DNA from: Dioscorea cayenensis subsp. rotundata
Lineage: Eukaryota > Streptophyta > Magnoliopsida > Dioscoreales > Dioscoreaceae
Reading direction: 5' to 3'
Assembly (NCBI RefSeq): GCF_009730915.1
Contig: NC_052474.1
Coordinates: forward strand, 6,297,501-6,361,500
DNA length: 64,000 nt
Shown here: positions 35,660 to 49,000 of the stretch, one piece after another
How positions within the stretch are numbered: the stretch's first letter is position 1
How the letters are laid out: every line of letters starts with the position of its first letter
Translations under genes and position numbers: made by a program
The notes under the pieces: generated by a model
The model's database searches: none
What the model was told of the DNA's origin: nothing
What the model saw: only the letters and a program-made list of their open reading frames with translations

Positions 35660-38600
35660 TGTCATAAAATTCTTATTATTGTCAATTTTGTTGTTTTGGC
35701 TGAAAATATAGCAATAAGTGAAGCTGTTTGATATGTTGTGTGTGTATATATATATATACATATATAATTCTAGTTGCTATGATTTTTTTTTTTAACAGTT
35801 AATAAACTTGAATATTTTGGTATTGCCAAACTTATTGAGGAAGGGCATAAATGCAAAAATCAGAAGGTTATTAAGGGATAAATTAATTTTACAGTATCTA
35901 GATATGTATTTTTCCAAATTACTTTGCAAGATATATACAACAGGGATGGAAATAGCATTTTAAATTAGGATTAGCAGAATTGGTGAATTCTGTTTATTAT
36001 TAAATATTGTTTTGGTGAAGAGTTTCTTCGTCTTCATATCAATGTCTTCAATTTGATCATGGTTCTATACTGATTATTTTGGTGGATGCTAATTTCCTTT
36101 GGAGACAATGTGGATTGATATTAGCACATCGCTATTTGTGTATATTAGTTTTCATCTATTTGACAACTTTGAAATTACAATTTTTACTATTATTAATTAC
36201 GGAATTATGAATAATTTGATTAACTAAATAGTTAAAAATTAAAAAAAAAGTTTTTGGTTATAAGATAATTCAATTTAGTTGTAACAGAAATAATTAAATA
36301 TAATTAATATCAAAATTATATATGGATAAACTCATAACCCAATATCATATCCAAAAAGAGGAAAGAACTTATTCCAACCGAAGCCCAATGCTTTCCTTTA
36401 AAATTTGGGAGACCTACATTTATCCTAGAAGTGTTTTTTATCCTTTTTTGAGAAAAAAGAAGAAGATAAATCATGATTTTTATTAAATAGAAGACTTGGG
36501 TGCAAAGGTCCACAACGTATTGGAAGGATTTAAAAATCGTATTCTAGTTTTTTTTAGAAGATTTAATTTACTTTGAGTTATTAATAAAAATGTCCCAGAT
36601 GATGTATTGTGTATATATATATATATTTTTGTGAGTGGTTGCCTGTTTTGTGATTTTTTTTTTGTAATACTTTACCACATCTAGTGGTTGGTGTATTTTG
36701 TTCTTTTTTTTAATTTGAAGTGGTTGATCTATTTTTTTTTAAAAAAAAATATAATGTATATATGTGTGTTGTTATAGTAGCTAGTAATTAGATGATTCAA
36801 ATAATAATATATGGCTAATCACGAGTAAACATATCCTGAATAATTACTGTGATGGTAAAAATATAAAAGATTATATCAGAAAATTTGCATGAAACTTCAA
36901 GCTTGAGAACAAATTTACTTTAGTGTTTTTTTTATGTTTTACTTTTATTTAAAAAGATTATGTTAAGCCCCTTGAATTATATTAAGCTTTTTTTATCTCA
37001 ATTAAGTAAAATATAATCATTTATCTTTTAATATTGGAATAAAAAGGTTTATCCTTGGCAGAAAAACTATTTTCTTTATTACTACGAGCTGCTAATAATT
37101 GTCATAAAGGATTAAACTAAGTATGAACATGCGCACTGTTTAATGCATCATAATTAATAAAAAGAATTAGCACAATATTAATGATTTATTTTTTAAATAA
37201 ATATATATAGTTAAAAGATTAAAACGTCACTCAAGATTACTCTTGATTTGGCCAAAAGATTTGTACCCAATAATACTATTCCCATTGTGAAAGACGTTAT
37301 GATTCGTTTAATAGTACTGACAGGTCCCAAGTGTAGCTACTAATTTGTTACCTAAAACCCTATATCTATGTGTGAGGATGCATAGCCTGAATGCCAATGT
37401 ATATGCTCTTGTTTTTAGTCTGTCTTTGCACTAATTGTACGGTTGTCACATTTGTAAAAAAATAAATAAATAATAAATAATAAAAGAGTGATTCCATATT
37501 CCACTTTCGCAATCTCCCGTATTGTTTAAATTGGTGTTCATTATGTTTTATTTACATAATTAACAATAATTATTCACAAACTATTAACCATACATTCATT
37601 AAGCATATATTATAATTTAGGTTAAGTATGTTCCAAATTTTATTATATAGATAATATACATAAGTAAAGAGGTATAACAATTTGAATATAAAATATTAAT
37701 ATTTATTTTGAAAATCATAATAAACTAATCTTCATATATCTCGATGATAAATCATAAATACTTTCAATTTACATTATTTTTTTCTTTTATAGTTATATTT
37801 ATAAAAATTATAAACCTAGAACTTGATGACCCTTTTGTTATTTCTGTTATTTGTTCTTTTTGTATTGATTTCGTTTGTTGTTTCTTTTCAATAAATTTAT
37901 GATTTATCTATTTTTATAAAAAAAATGTACAATAATTTTACAGGCCACAATCTTATCCAAAATTTAATCAAAATAAGATATAAGTTAGCATGATATATAT
38001 ATATAATACTTAAATTGTAACTTTATATGAATCTATTCTTAGCTTTATATTCTTTTCTTCAAAATTAACCTAAATCCAATCCAAACCCAAAGCAGCGAGC
38101 TTTATAAATGGCAACTCGGTCAAATTCCGTTCTAACTCGGTCGCAAGACTCCATGATCCCGCGCTACGTCGCTATCAACGTGACAATGACTCAAGCTTTG
38201 ACACGTGGCGATTGTACGAATGTCGATTAAGAAATAAGGCAGCCGATAATCAACGGTGGAGGAGGACCCACGTCATTAATAAATTTAACACCAGTGGTTT
38301 TCGTATTAAACTAAAAGATTAACAAATAATTATAAGGAAAAGAGACCAATTGTGTTTCGTTTTCATAAGAAATAAAATAGTTCCAATGCGTCCATTTGAG
38401 GAAAGAAATATTTGATCTGGCAGTTGGCTATATTAATAAATGGTATTTGATTTATTACCATCATTAATGTACATTAGACCCACTTTTGGCTATATATTAT
38501 ATATATTAATCAAACAAACAGTGACACATAACCCACTTTTTATATTTTTTGGTGCCTTTGTTTTGTGGTTTTATTCCATTTTTGGAAGAAAAAAAAAATC

Positions 38601-39960
38601 ATAAAACTTCTATTTTGAATTTTTTTTCCTCTTTTGTGTTTTTTTAAATAGTCACATAAAGCGAAAGTATATGTATAAATGAGTATAATCTATAATTTTA
38701 GTTGTAGGCGAAGACCTTCATAAGCTAATTTTTAATAGTTTTTTTAATAATATTCTTATACTTTTTCTTATTTGCATGAAAAATTATAACATCATCTAAA
38801 ATTTATTACTAACTAAATTGATAATTAGCGGCAAAATTATTTTCTATTAATTGTACTTCTTTTTTTCTTCTAAAGTTTCTCTCTCAAAATCCTTGTGAAT
38901 CCCTAATCCTCCCTCTTATTAATGTATCGTGGGGTTTAGGGTTTATCTCTATACATTTTTTGTCACATTTCTTTGTCATTAGATACTCCTCACAAATGAT
39001 ATGTTATATGACATACTGCAATCTAATTACAAGCAAGTTGGCCAAAAATTAATACTTTGTAAGATAGTCTCAATCAAGATTGCATAAATGATCATCCAAA
39101 GAGATGATGAATATTAGCCACATGATTATTATTTCATTTGAGAATCAAATCAGTTCTCTACAATGTCTTGTTTCTCATTCAACAATGACGTGTTTAATAT
39201 ATATATACACCACACACACACTATAATATTTAAATTAAGTTTATTTCTCTATTTGGTTAGAAAAGCATCTAGCTATTGCCTGATTATCTTCATAGATTTA
39301 TTTATTAAAACTTAGCCTTAATTGGATTCCAATTCATGCATACAATCATCAAGCAATCAGTACTATTAGATTTAAATAAGAATGTTTAATTGGTAGAGAA
39401 TCTGATTATTTATGTTATCAATCTGAACGTTTTGTTTTAAATTTTCTTCTTCTCTTATAACAAGTGGAATGAGTAATTAGCTGGTTTCTAATTATTTTAT
39501 TTTAAATTATAAAATCTGGATAGATAAAAAATTAATAAATAAGTAATGTTCATTTCTAATGATAAGCGAATTTGTACATGAAACTTTATTGTTTTGATCT
39601 ATATATATATAGAAAATAGTGTAATCAAAATCAGTTATATGATATCTTGTTTGATTATTAATTTCAAACATTAATATATGGCTTAATTACAACTCTTAAT
39701 TATACATATTGTTGATATTTTCTCCTTGAATTATAATTAAGTTGTTGATAATCATTATTTTAGAGAGCTAGTTGGCTTAAATTATGTAGAAGTTGGTGTG
39801 CGGTAGTAAATTTAAATTGTGTTCGAGTGCTTCTATTGAAGTCCACACAACACTGTTGTGACTTCATAAAGATTACCTTACTCTCATATACTTGCAAAAG
39901 ATGTTTGATATGAGTAATGCTATATGAGTCGAAGAGGTTGGCTGAATCCCTTACACGAAT
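35660..39960. other. AT-rich intergenic DNA, no gene seen
   Basis: A long AT-rich stretch with short TA tracts. Only scattered short ORFs. One 130-base patch at 38090-38230 is less AT-rich and includes 'gacacgtggcg', a G-box-like word, but no gene could be attached to it. Confidence 0.6.
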
Positions 39961-40913
39961 GAGATGGATGCCAGTTAGCATCTATGTCAACCTATTTTAT
40001 CTTTTCTAATCATCAATTAAAAAAAAAAACAAAACAAAACAAAACATGCCCTAATTCCTCCCATCCCTCTTTGTTTTCATGGCAGCCTCACGTCTCACTC
40101 CAGTGAACCTCGTCACCAGCCGCCGAACCTCTCCGCTACCGCCTCACCGACGCTGACGAACTCCTCGCATGCCCTAATTCCTCCCATCCCTTTTCGTCTT
40201 CGCCCATGTCTCGCGCCATCGAACCTCGTCGTCGGCCACCGCTGCTGCTACTGACACCGAAGAACCCTGTCACCCATTGCTTGCAAACAAACTGGTCATC
40301 CGCTTAAGATCATAGATTCATGAATATTTGTAAATTTCTAGGTTTTTTTGTATGTAATTGCCCATCTTTTTTATGTATGTTATTTTTACCATTTGTTAAT
40401 GATTTTATTGTGAAATGTTTGGTTTTGTGATTAAGAATTGTTGAAATTTTGAAAATCATGGTTGTTAATTGGAGAAGCAAACCAGTTGCCAGCCTAAGAT
40501 CATAGATCCATGAAATTTTTGCAAATTTCTGAATTTTTTCATGTATGTAATTGTATCTCTTTTCATGTATGTTTTTTTTTTTTTATCTTCTCATTTGTTC
40601 ATGAATTTATTGTGAAAAGTTTGGTTTTGTGATTAAGAATTATTGGAATTCTGAAAATGATGGTAAGCAACTATAAACCAAGTTTTTCATTTGTTTATGA
40701 AGACAAAGAGGTATGAGAGAAATTAGGGCATGGTTTTTTTTACAGGGTTTGTCGGCGTCGGTAGCTGTGGCGGGCGACGAGATCCGGACGTGAGGCGATG
40801 GCAGCGGGAAGACGAAGAGGGATGAGAGGAATGAGGGCATATTTCTTTTTTTTTTAATTGGTGACTAAAAAAAATAAAATGGGTTGACATGGATGCCAAT
40901 TGGCATCCATGTC
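39961..40913. mobile_element. Non-autonomous transposon with long TIRs, about 950 bp
   Basis: The left arm (39961-40120) and the right arm (about 40685-40913) are inverted copies. They share ggatgccarttrgcatcyat-like tips, a 'ttgacat'/'atgtcaa' block, an A/T-run, and inside it 'catgccctaattcctcccat' with its complement 'agggatgagaggaatgaggg'. The tip itself is palindromic. The interior has two direct repeats and no transposase. Short ORFs in it are not genes. Confidence 0.8.
40282..40663 (+). repeat. Two direct repeats inside the long-TIR element
   Basis: Copies at about 40282-40460 and 40475-40663 share 'aagatcatagatycatgaa', 'gcaaatttct', 'ttattgtgaaa' and 'gtttggttttgtgattaaga', in that order. 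Confidence 0.8.
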
Positions 40914-43580
40914 ATTAATCGTATGATATATAAGTCATCTACCTAAGGATTATATAATATAATATAATATAATACAATATAATATTTGCAATTTGTATTT
41001 AAGGTATTGTAAACTCTTTTAGTAATGGATTGTTCTCTTTATAAATCTAATGTCATGTTTCACTTTTTTGGGTCAATGTGGATATATACTTGATGTTCCT
41101 TGGTCCAATTAATACCCCAACTTTCTATATTTAGAAAATTACATATTTATATATTTCAAATATTTAATTTAAATTTTTTTTTGAATTTTTTGAATTTTTT
41201 TTGCCTTTTTCTTGCATATATATATATATATATATTTTTTTTTATCTCCCTAATTTTTATAGGAAACTAGATGCTTATAGAATAGAATGATTATCTTGGT
41301 ATTTTTTTTAACTACCATCATTAATAAAAACAAGCCGTCATTTGATAACAATCACTTGTGCCACATGAATTAAACTTAAATTTTTTATCAATGAATAAAA
41401 ACAATGGTAGGTACACTTGTGCAAAATTCTGTTTGGTAAGAATAAGTTTGTAATTAAGAAACCATTATAATTAAACAAACACTAGCTAGTTAATGCAAAT
41501 GGCATAAAAGCCAATGATTTAGGTCAATGTCTTTTTTCTATATTAATTTGGATTCATATTTTTCAGAAGACAAAAGACCACTCAACTTTATATATTTATA
41601 TATAGTTTTATAAGTTGATTCTCATGATCATCTACTCCCTCTGTTGGACTTTTAAATGCATGGTAGTCCTTCAAGAGGAGGTGAATTAATGAATGAACCA
41701 ACTTTGGTAGCTAGGCGCCCACACAATGTTCTTAACTTCTTAATAAGGCATGGCATGCAAGTTGGGCATGTTATGTTTTCCTTGGTGGTCTAATTAGCTT
41801 ATAATTAATAAACCTTTTTCATATAATCTTATCATATTGAATAAGAATAGTATCAAAACCTAATGGTAGTTATATACATAATCACATGCAAAAACTTTGA
41901 TCCTTTCTCCATTATTCTTGGCATATACATGATGTGTAGGTGCATTGTATTAAGACATTTAATTAGTATAAGCACTTAAACTCTAATTATGGAGGTGGTT
42001 GTTGTACACATGTGTATGTAATAGGCTTTTAATTAATTACATTTTGGATTTAGAGTACTTGTTTATCTTGTTATATAATATTAGAGTTTTTTTTTTTCAA
42101 AATAGATTGGTACAAAATAAATTAGTACATCTATGACGTGGTAGAGGCTAGGGTAGCAATTGAATACCATTTTCATGGTAGATGGATGACCATATCAAAC
42201 TATTACTTTTGGTAGTCTTTTTAATCTTCAAGTACTTGGAGTATTGTAATTTGTAAGATATCAAAATGAGTTATTCCCATTTTCTATGCTTTTCCTCTTT
42301 AATTTTGGAAAAGAGTTAAAAAAAAATTATATATATACATGCATGCATATTTTTCCTCGTTAATTTTGAAAAAGAGAAAAAAAATCATATATATACATGC
42401 ATGTTGTATATATCTTTTTTCAGCTTGTTTGTATTTATTTGTATTTATAAATTTTTTTAGAACCTTTATTGTATATTTTTCTAATTGTAAGTAATTTTTG
42501 GATGTAACTTTGAACTAATTTTGAATTTATGCCGTGACTAAAATCACATTTTTTTATACATTTTTATTAAATAAAAATTAATTTAGGAGAAAAAAAATTA
42601 GGTGGTGTTGTTAAAACTCAATCAAAATATGCACAAAAGAAACTTCAAATTAAGAATATTGTTAGATTTTTTTTTTCAATGCATGGTTATGGCATGTAGA
42701 TAAGAGTCAATAATTCATTATTAATTGGTGTCAACTTCTAAGCTTAATTAGCAAACTAATCAAGACTATGACCTTGCAACAATACCTTGAAAGCTAATTA
42801 ATCACAATAGTAATTAAAAAGACTAATTTATCCTTGAACTTTCATGGTTGAGAATCTTACTGAAAAGTATAATTATTTAGTGAAAACTCAAGTATTTAAC
42901 AAATGCAACTTAGATGTTTTGGATTTATATATATTTTTGGACTTAATTTAAGATATTACTTCGAGATAAACTTAATATAATAGCAAAAAAAAAAAAAATT
43001 ATTATACTGCATGAGCTTCATATCACATATAATTAGACTCATAATTGGGTAGGTTTCATATTATTTTTAGATAAATGATTTTTAATAAATGTTACTATCA
43101 TGTATAAATATTAGTTTTAAATAATAGTTGTTAAATACTATTGTTATTATTATTATGTTAACAATGTGATGAATAACAAGAAGCCCGGCGAGAAACCAAA
43201 ACATAATCTAATGATTTTCTACCTTACTTATGTTTGAGGTTTGAGAAGTCTCAACTTCAAAACCTCTCAAACACAATGCAAAAAAAATAAAAAAAATATT
43301 TGTCGCTAATTTATCAAAAAAAAGAGTCGGACCTAAAAAGCAAAAGAATCGACATTCTTCTACATCTAATTTTTATAAAATAAAAATAAAAATAAAATAA
43401 AAGTCAAAACAAATTAATGCACTCTCTTCTCTATTCACCAAACGTGATAAAAATATAAACAAACGAGTTAAAAACAAAAAAAAAACAAAAACAAAACAAA
43501 ACCTACTATAGACTTGCATACCTATGTAAGGTATCTATCAGAGCAAATTTTCAAAGCAACCCCTCAGCCAGTCAGTCCCA
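40914..43580. other. AT-rich intergenic DNA, no gene seen
   Basis: No coding signal. A tandem pair of about 60 bases ('tttcctctttaattttg' ... 'tatacatgcatgcat') lies at 42291-42408. It would include the 3' UTR of the minus-strand ERF gene at its right end. Confidence 0.6.
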
Positions 43581-44189
43581 CTAATAAAAAACAGAGGGAC
43601 TAAAAAGAAAATTACAAGCGGATCCGGGTGAAGACGAAGTCCAAAGCGGGTCAATATCAGACCCGAACTCATCCAAGCCGTCCATCCAAATGGAAGGCAA
43701 CGGCCAGGATTCAACCGAGTCATCATAACAAACGTCAACGAACTCATCGCTCAAGGGTTCGTCATGAAGTTGAGGGAGCTGGAGGAGCTCGGCGAGGTCA
43801 TCGGCGGCGGCTGTGGTGATGGAGTTAGGGTCCATGGCGGCGGCTTTGGCGGCGGCGGCTTGGACATCGCGAGGGGAAAGAGAGGCAGGGCGAGGGAGAG
43901 AAGGGGCGAGGTCGGGGAAGTTGAGGACGGCGGCGGAGCCTTTGATGGTGATGGCGGCGGCGTCGTGGGCGCGAGCGGCCATCTCCGGCGTGGAGAAGGT
44001 GCCGAGCCAGATGCGGGACTTCTGGCGGGGTTGTCGGATCTCGGAGACCCATTTGCCCCACGCCCGCATCCGAACACCGCGGTAACGCGGGTGGGGGAGA
44101 GGAGAGGTTTGAATCCGTCTGCGTTTCGGATTCGGGTTTGGTAGGGTGGCGGATTCGGGTGAAAGAGGAGGGTGGTCGGAGTTGGCCAT
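43581..44189 (-). CDS. AP2/ERF transcription factor, DREB A-4 (group III, TINY-like)
   Basis: A nuclear regulator binding DRE/CRT or GCC-type elements. Intronless, about 202 residues. One AP2 domain (about 35-94) runs from [20 protein letters not shown] to [13 protein letters not shown]. The WVSEIR stretch, with Val at domain position 14, marks the DREB side, and [21 protein letters not shown] is close to TINY/ERF04x proteins. A basic KRRR patch precedes it. The [17 protein letters not shown] segment after the domain is typical of group III. The C-terminus is acidic with Trp/Leu pairs, a likely activation region. The start at 44189 (MANSDHPP) was chosen: an upstream in-frame ATG at 44291 would encode a poly-Tyr run from a microsatellite and lies at or before the probable transcription start. 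Function in stress is inference from the family. Confidence 0.93.
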   Translation of the reverse strand: MANSDHPPLSPESATLPNPNPKRRRIQTSPLPHPRYRGVRMRAWGKWVSEIRQPRQKSRIWLGTFSTPEMAARAHDAAAITIKGSAAVLNFPDLAPSLPRPASLSPRDVQAAAAKAAAMDPNSITTAAADDLAELLQLPQLHDEPLSDEFVDVCYDDSVESWPLPSIWMDGLDEFGSDIDPLWTSSSPGSACNFLFSPSVFY

Positions 44190-44205
44190 TGATGTGGAAT
44201 GTGGA

Positions 44206-44249
44206 TAATAATAAAAATAAAAATAATAATAATAATAATAATAATAATA
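44206..44249. repeat. (AAT)n/(AAAAT) microsatellite in the ERF leader
   Basis: A run of AATAAAAATA followed by about nine ATA/AAT units, just upstream of the ERF start codon on the transcribed strand. In the extended reading frame it yields the spurious poly-Tyr run. Confidence 0.85.
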
Positions 44250-44292
44250 TTTGGAGGAGTTTGAGGAGTTCAATAGAGATAGCAGAAGCATT

Positions 44293-44308
44293 TATATAGG
44301 TTTATATA
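44293..44308 (-). promoter_or_regulatory. TATA boxes of the ERF gene
   Basis: On the minus strand this reads ctatataaacctatata: two TATA elements ten bases apart. They would place transcription start near 44262-44275, giving a leader of about 75-85 bases before the ATG at 44189. Confidence 0.65.
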
Positions 44309-44362
44309 GAAGCTTGTTTTTCAGTGAGAAAGGGTGGCAGAGAGCTACCTAGAGTTGTTTAA

Positions 44363-44367
<5 letters not shown>

Positions 44368-44411
<44 letters not shown>
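44368..44411. repeat. (TTA)n microsatellite
   Basis: About 14 TTA/ATT units upstream of the ERF promoter. It is complementary in sense to the leader microsatellite at 44222-44249. Confidence 0.9.
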
Positions 44412-44413
<2 letters not shown>

Positions 44414-45799
44414 TTTTGAGTTTATTAATAAATTATGTATCTACTGCATTTGTGGTTAACCCTCTGGAGAAGAATGAGACCGGAGATGAAGGTAGAGGAC
44501 TTTACCTCAAATAACAAATGCCGTCTTAATTGTTTTTGACTTTTTTATCTTTAATTTTAAAAAATAGGTTTAATTAATATTGGTCTCGGTTGAGACACTA
44601 GCTCATTTTATGTGATGATTTTCTATGATGATTATATTTTTAGGTGGTATTATTCACTTCCATTTGTTTACTAGTTTTTATAAGAAGTAGTTAATGGATG
44701 GATGTTTTTTCGAATTTGATAGTTTGTTAGTTGTTTTGTTTTACATCGCTTTATTTAATATTAATTAATTATCTTATATTATCCTACCAAATTGCACTCA
44801 TTATTTAGTGACTGCTTCTCGAGTTTTAATTGCAATAATAATAATAATAAATTGGATGGAAATTATGGAAACTGTTTGTGGGTAAACGTTAAACCATGAT
44901 CATGTACTAAATAGCTTTAATAAACTTTGTGCCGCGTTTGTACACTTTTGGCCTTTTCTCTCTTATATTATAACCAAGCCTAATTATATTTTGATCTTAT
45001 CAACTGTTCTCTTTATACATCATTATTATCATGATTTATTCTTAATCTTTTGAACCACTCATTACATTCATATTAACAATTCCTCATGAATTGAATATTA
45101 AGACACACTTTATTCTTTAGTACATTTAATATGGTAGCAAAGTGTGGTTTTTTATTTTTTCCTTTTCCCAAATTTAATAAAAGAGTTGAAATTTTGTGTT
45201 AATGGATATATTTATATATATATGAGGGGACTTGTGCAAGCATGCTTAACTTCCCCTCAAGCTGACTCCAAACTTCCAAAACTGTTTAATAATTGGTATG
45301 ATAAAACATAAAGCAAAAAGACCTTAACATAAATATATATTATGTTATTTCTTGACTTAAATCTAAGTACTGAAATCAATAAAGAAAATCTATTTGTTGT
45401 ATTGTCTCAAATTAGGATTACAGATGGCAAAACCATTCATATTTTTTTGGTATAGTGATATGAACATTGTTCCTAACTTTAATTCATATTTTATGATAGT
45501 CATTGAAACTAAACATGCAACTATATATAAATAAACTTTGTTAGTTGTGTCTAACTGAAGTGCAGTTAGTTTTAGGGTATCTATCCATAATAATCTTCTA
45601 TGTCTGACTATTTAGCCCAACACTAGAATAACTTAAGCTTGTTTATATTTTTATAATATTTATAGCTATTATAAATATTAACCTTGATCACTAGAGTGGT
45701 TCAATGAGCTTGATTTCCCACCTTGTGGTGACTGTTCTTTATCAAGTCAATCCATATATGATCATGGGGGTTCTCATCTAGGAAATTTAAACATGTTAC
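44412..45799. other. Intergenic DNA between ERF gene and copia element
   Basis: AT-rich; no gene or clear repeat recognised. It includes the distal promoter of the minus-strand ERF gene. Confidence 0.55.
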
Positions 45800-46065
45800 T
45801 GTTGGGGTTCTCTATGAGGATTTGGCTAGAAATTGGCAAGTGTATATATGAAAGTAATTAAGATCAAGCTATATGGCTAGTGTTACAACATGACATGTAT
45901 TAAACAAGCATAGAGTAACCATGTACTAAACATTAACTACAAAGGACATCCATCATATGTTGTGTACTTATACAACTCCATGCACCCAATGCTCTTCACC
46001 AATTAAATTCGGTGGGCAGGACCGGCAGATCTTGATCATATCCATACTTCAATCACATCTTGACA
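45800..46065 (-). repeat. 3' LTR of the interrupted copia element
   Basis: On the minus strand it begins TGTCAAGATG directly after the purine tract AAGGGAGGG and is taken to end GAACCCCAACA at 45800. The left boundary is chosen by the TG...CA rule only, as no second LTR is available for comparison. Confidence 0.55.
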
Positions 46066-49000
46066 CCCTCCCTTGATTGAAGCTTATAGACTCCTAGCTG
46101 AGCTCTAATTGCATTATGATTTTCAATAGGTAGTAATTTAGTGAAGAGATTTGCCAATTGATCCTCTGTAGAGCAGTGTTGTAATGAAATTGCTCCATCA
46201 ACAATGAAGCCCCGGATGAAATGATACATAATATCGATGTGTTTACTTCTACCGTGAAGAGTAGGATTTTTGAAAACATATACAGTTAATTGGTTATCAC
46301 ACCATACTATGGTAGGATGACTGATATTAATTGCACAATCTGCTAACATCCTCCTAGGCCACACTATATATCTGACATGCAGCTAGATGAGGTAGGGGCA
46401 ATGTACTTCACTTCAGTTGTTGATAGAGCAACTATGTCTTGCTTCTTGGACCCCCAATGTAATTGCACTGGATCCAAACCTAAACACCATTCCTAAGATG
46501 CTCTTTTAATCAGTCAATGAACCACCCCAATCTCTATCCGTAAAAGCTTCTAAACTGCCTTCTAAACATTATGAGAACCATAAGCATTACTCAACTATTC
46601 CTGCTAGATATCTTACTATATGTTTAACTGCAGAAAAAAATGGTGTTTGTTTGTATTGAACATAAACCTTGATAGCAGGTTAACAGCTAGCAGATGTCGG
46701 GTTTGGTGTGTGTTACATAGGGTAATTTACCCATCAAACTTCTGTATATCTTTGTATCTACCTTTTTTGGGCTCTCCTCAAAATACAGTTTCTCATTCAC
46801 ACACATTGGTGTTGCAACAGCTTTACAGTGCTTCATATTTATCTATGCAATGAGATCCTTCACATACTTTTTCTGCGTAATAAATATTCCACCAGTTATC
46901 TGCTTCACTTCCAAGCTTAGGAAGTACTTCGTTAGCCAAAGATCAAACATATCAAACGAATTCATCATGTCTAACCTGAACTCTTCAATCAATTTCAGTG
47001 ATGAGCTTGTATAGATAATGTCATCCACATAGACACCTTTCTACCATGAGTTTGTTAGGATCGGGTGAGATGAAGTGTATAAATGTTCTCACAAAACACT
47101 CAGGTTCACTGATAATTGAACTCTAAATATAAGAACAGAATGAGAGGAAGAGATGTGTAGAAGAATAGATAGCAGAGATGCTATGAAATTCCTTACATTC
47201 ACTTCATTAATTCATTCAAGCATTTAAACAAACAACTGATATGCGTGCCAGTGAAGCAGCATAGTTCATACAACCAGAACAATTTAAACATAAACTACAA
47301 ACATACAGTGAAAGCAAATTCTAAATAAAACACAACAATAAGATAACTCTGGGATGATGTGAATCCCAATTCAGTGCTGAATACATTGGTCTTCGGCAGC
47401 AGTGGAGAGTGAGCTGGAGGCTGGAAGCAAGTGCAGGGACCTGGGGAGAATCCAGCAATGGCTCCAGTGATATGTCTGATCAAACAGCCTTAACAGAGTT
47501 TTCTTGTACATAGCATGATCATTTTCACTTCTTATAAATCCATGCTGTCGAAAATGCATATCTATTCTCATATGCCAGGCTCTAGGGGTTTGTTTTACTC
47601 CTTATAGAGCCTTTCTTCAGTTTGTACAGTATGTTCTCCTTTCCTTCCACAACATAACCCTCTGGTTGCTCGACAAAGATCTCCTCTTGTATCTTCCCAT
47701 TTAAGAATGTTGATTTAATGTCAAAGTGAAATGCTTGCTAGTTTGCTTGAGCTACGAGTGCAAGAAGAATTCTAATAGTTTCTAATCTTGCTACCGGTAA
47801 AACACCTCAACATAATCCACTCCATATTGCTGTGTATATCCCCTAGCCACCAACCTGGCTTTGTGTTTCTGGATTTGACCATCAGCCTGTATATCCCCTA
47901 CAACTCTTTTGTCAGGCGGTAAATCAGTCAATTGGTAAGTGTTGTTACTCTGAATTGCTGAAAGTTCTACATCCATAGCATCCTTCCACTCTTTATACTT
48001 CACTACCTCATTGAAATTCAATTGGTATATAACATTGAGTGCAAACGAGCATGTGTTGTAGATGTCTGCGAGAGACTTTATCTTCTTGAGAGATGAACCA
48101 TCTGTGCATGCTACTCTTGGTCTTGACAAATCAGTTGCTTCGCTGGAGTTTGAAGAAGATGTGGCTCTTGCTGATTCGTTAGATATGATAGTGTCATTGG
48201 TGTTTGAGATTGGCCCTGTTCATAAGAAGGCTCAAAGAAGTTAATAGAGTGCTTATCCTCTGGTGTTGTATTACTGGTTTGAGATTGGCTCTTGCTTAAA
48301 GAAGTTAATAGGAGCACCTTTAATTATTTGCATTGGTTTTTGATTCTTCAATTGTGATGGAAGGCTCTCTTCCATCAGTGCCATGCCAGTCCCAGTGAGC
48401 ATCCTCATGAAACACCATATCTCTACTTACAATCACTTTGCAAGTAATTGGATTACAGAGTTTGTAGGCCTTAGTTTATGAGCAATAACCTACAAATAAG
48501 CACTTTTCATACTTCTCATTCAGCTTTAGATGCTTTTTCATAAGGATCATACCAAAAACAACCCATCCAAATAATCTAAGGTGACTTACTGAAGACTTCA
48601 TTCCACCCTATACCTCATAAGGCATCCTATTATGCACTTCTTGTGTTGGAGATCAATTGATTAAATCTATTAATGTTGAGATTGCCTCTGTCCAGAAACT
48701 GTTTGGTAAGCCTCCACTCTTAAGCAAGCTGCGGGTCATTTCAACGATGGTTCTATTTTTTCTTCTATTACACCATTCTGTTGAGGAGTGTAACGAGCTA
48801 TTAATTCTCTCCTGATGCCAAGCTCCTCACAATAACTATGGAATTCATGTGACATGGACTCTTCACTAGGATTATTTCACAGAGCTTCGAGCATCCTTCT
48901 TGTCAGCCTTTTGACTAAAGCTTGAAACCTCTGAAAACATTCAAACGTGTTTGCCTTGCTCTTGATGAAGTGTACCCAACACATCCTGCTGAAATTATCG

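Noticed and set aside
43628-44144. Several plus-strand Gly/Arg-rich ORFs opposite the ERF gene
   Set aside because: Antisense frames of a GC-rich exon without any domain.
44190-44291. N-terminal extension of the ERF protein with a poly-Tyr run
   Set aside because: The upstream ATG sits beside the TATA boxes and the Tyr run is a translated microsatellite; the start at 44189 gives a normal protein.
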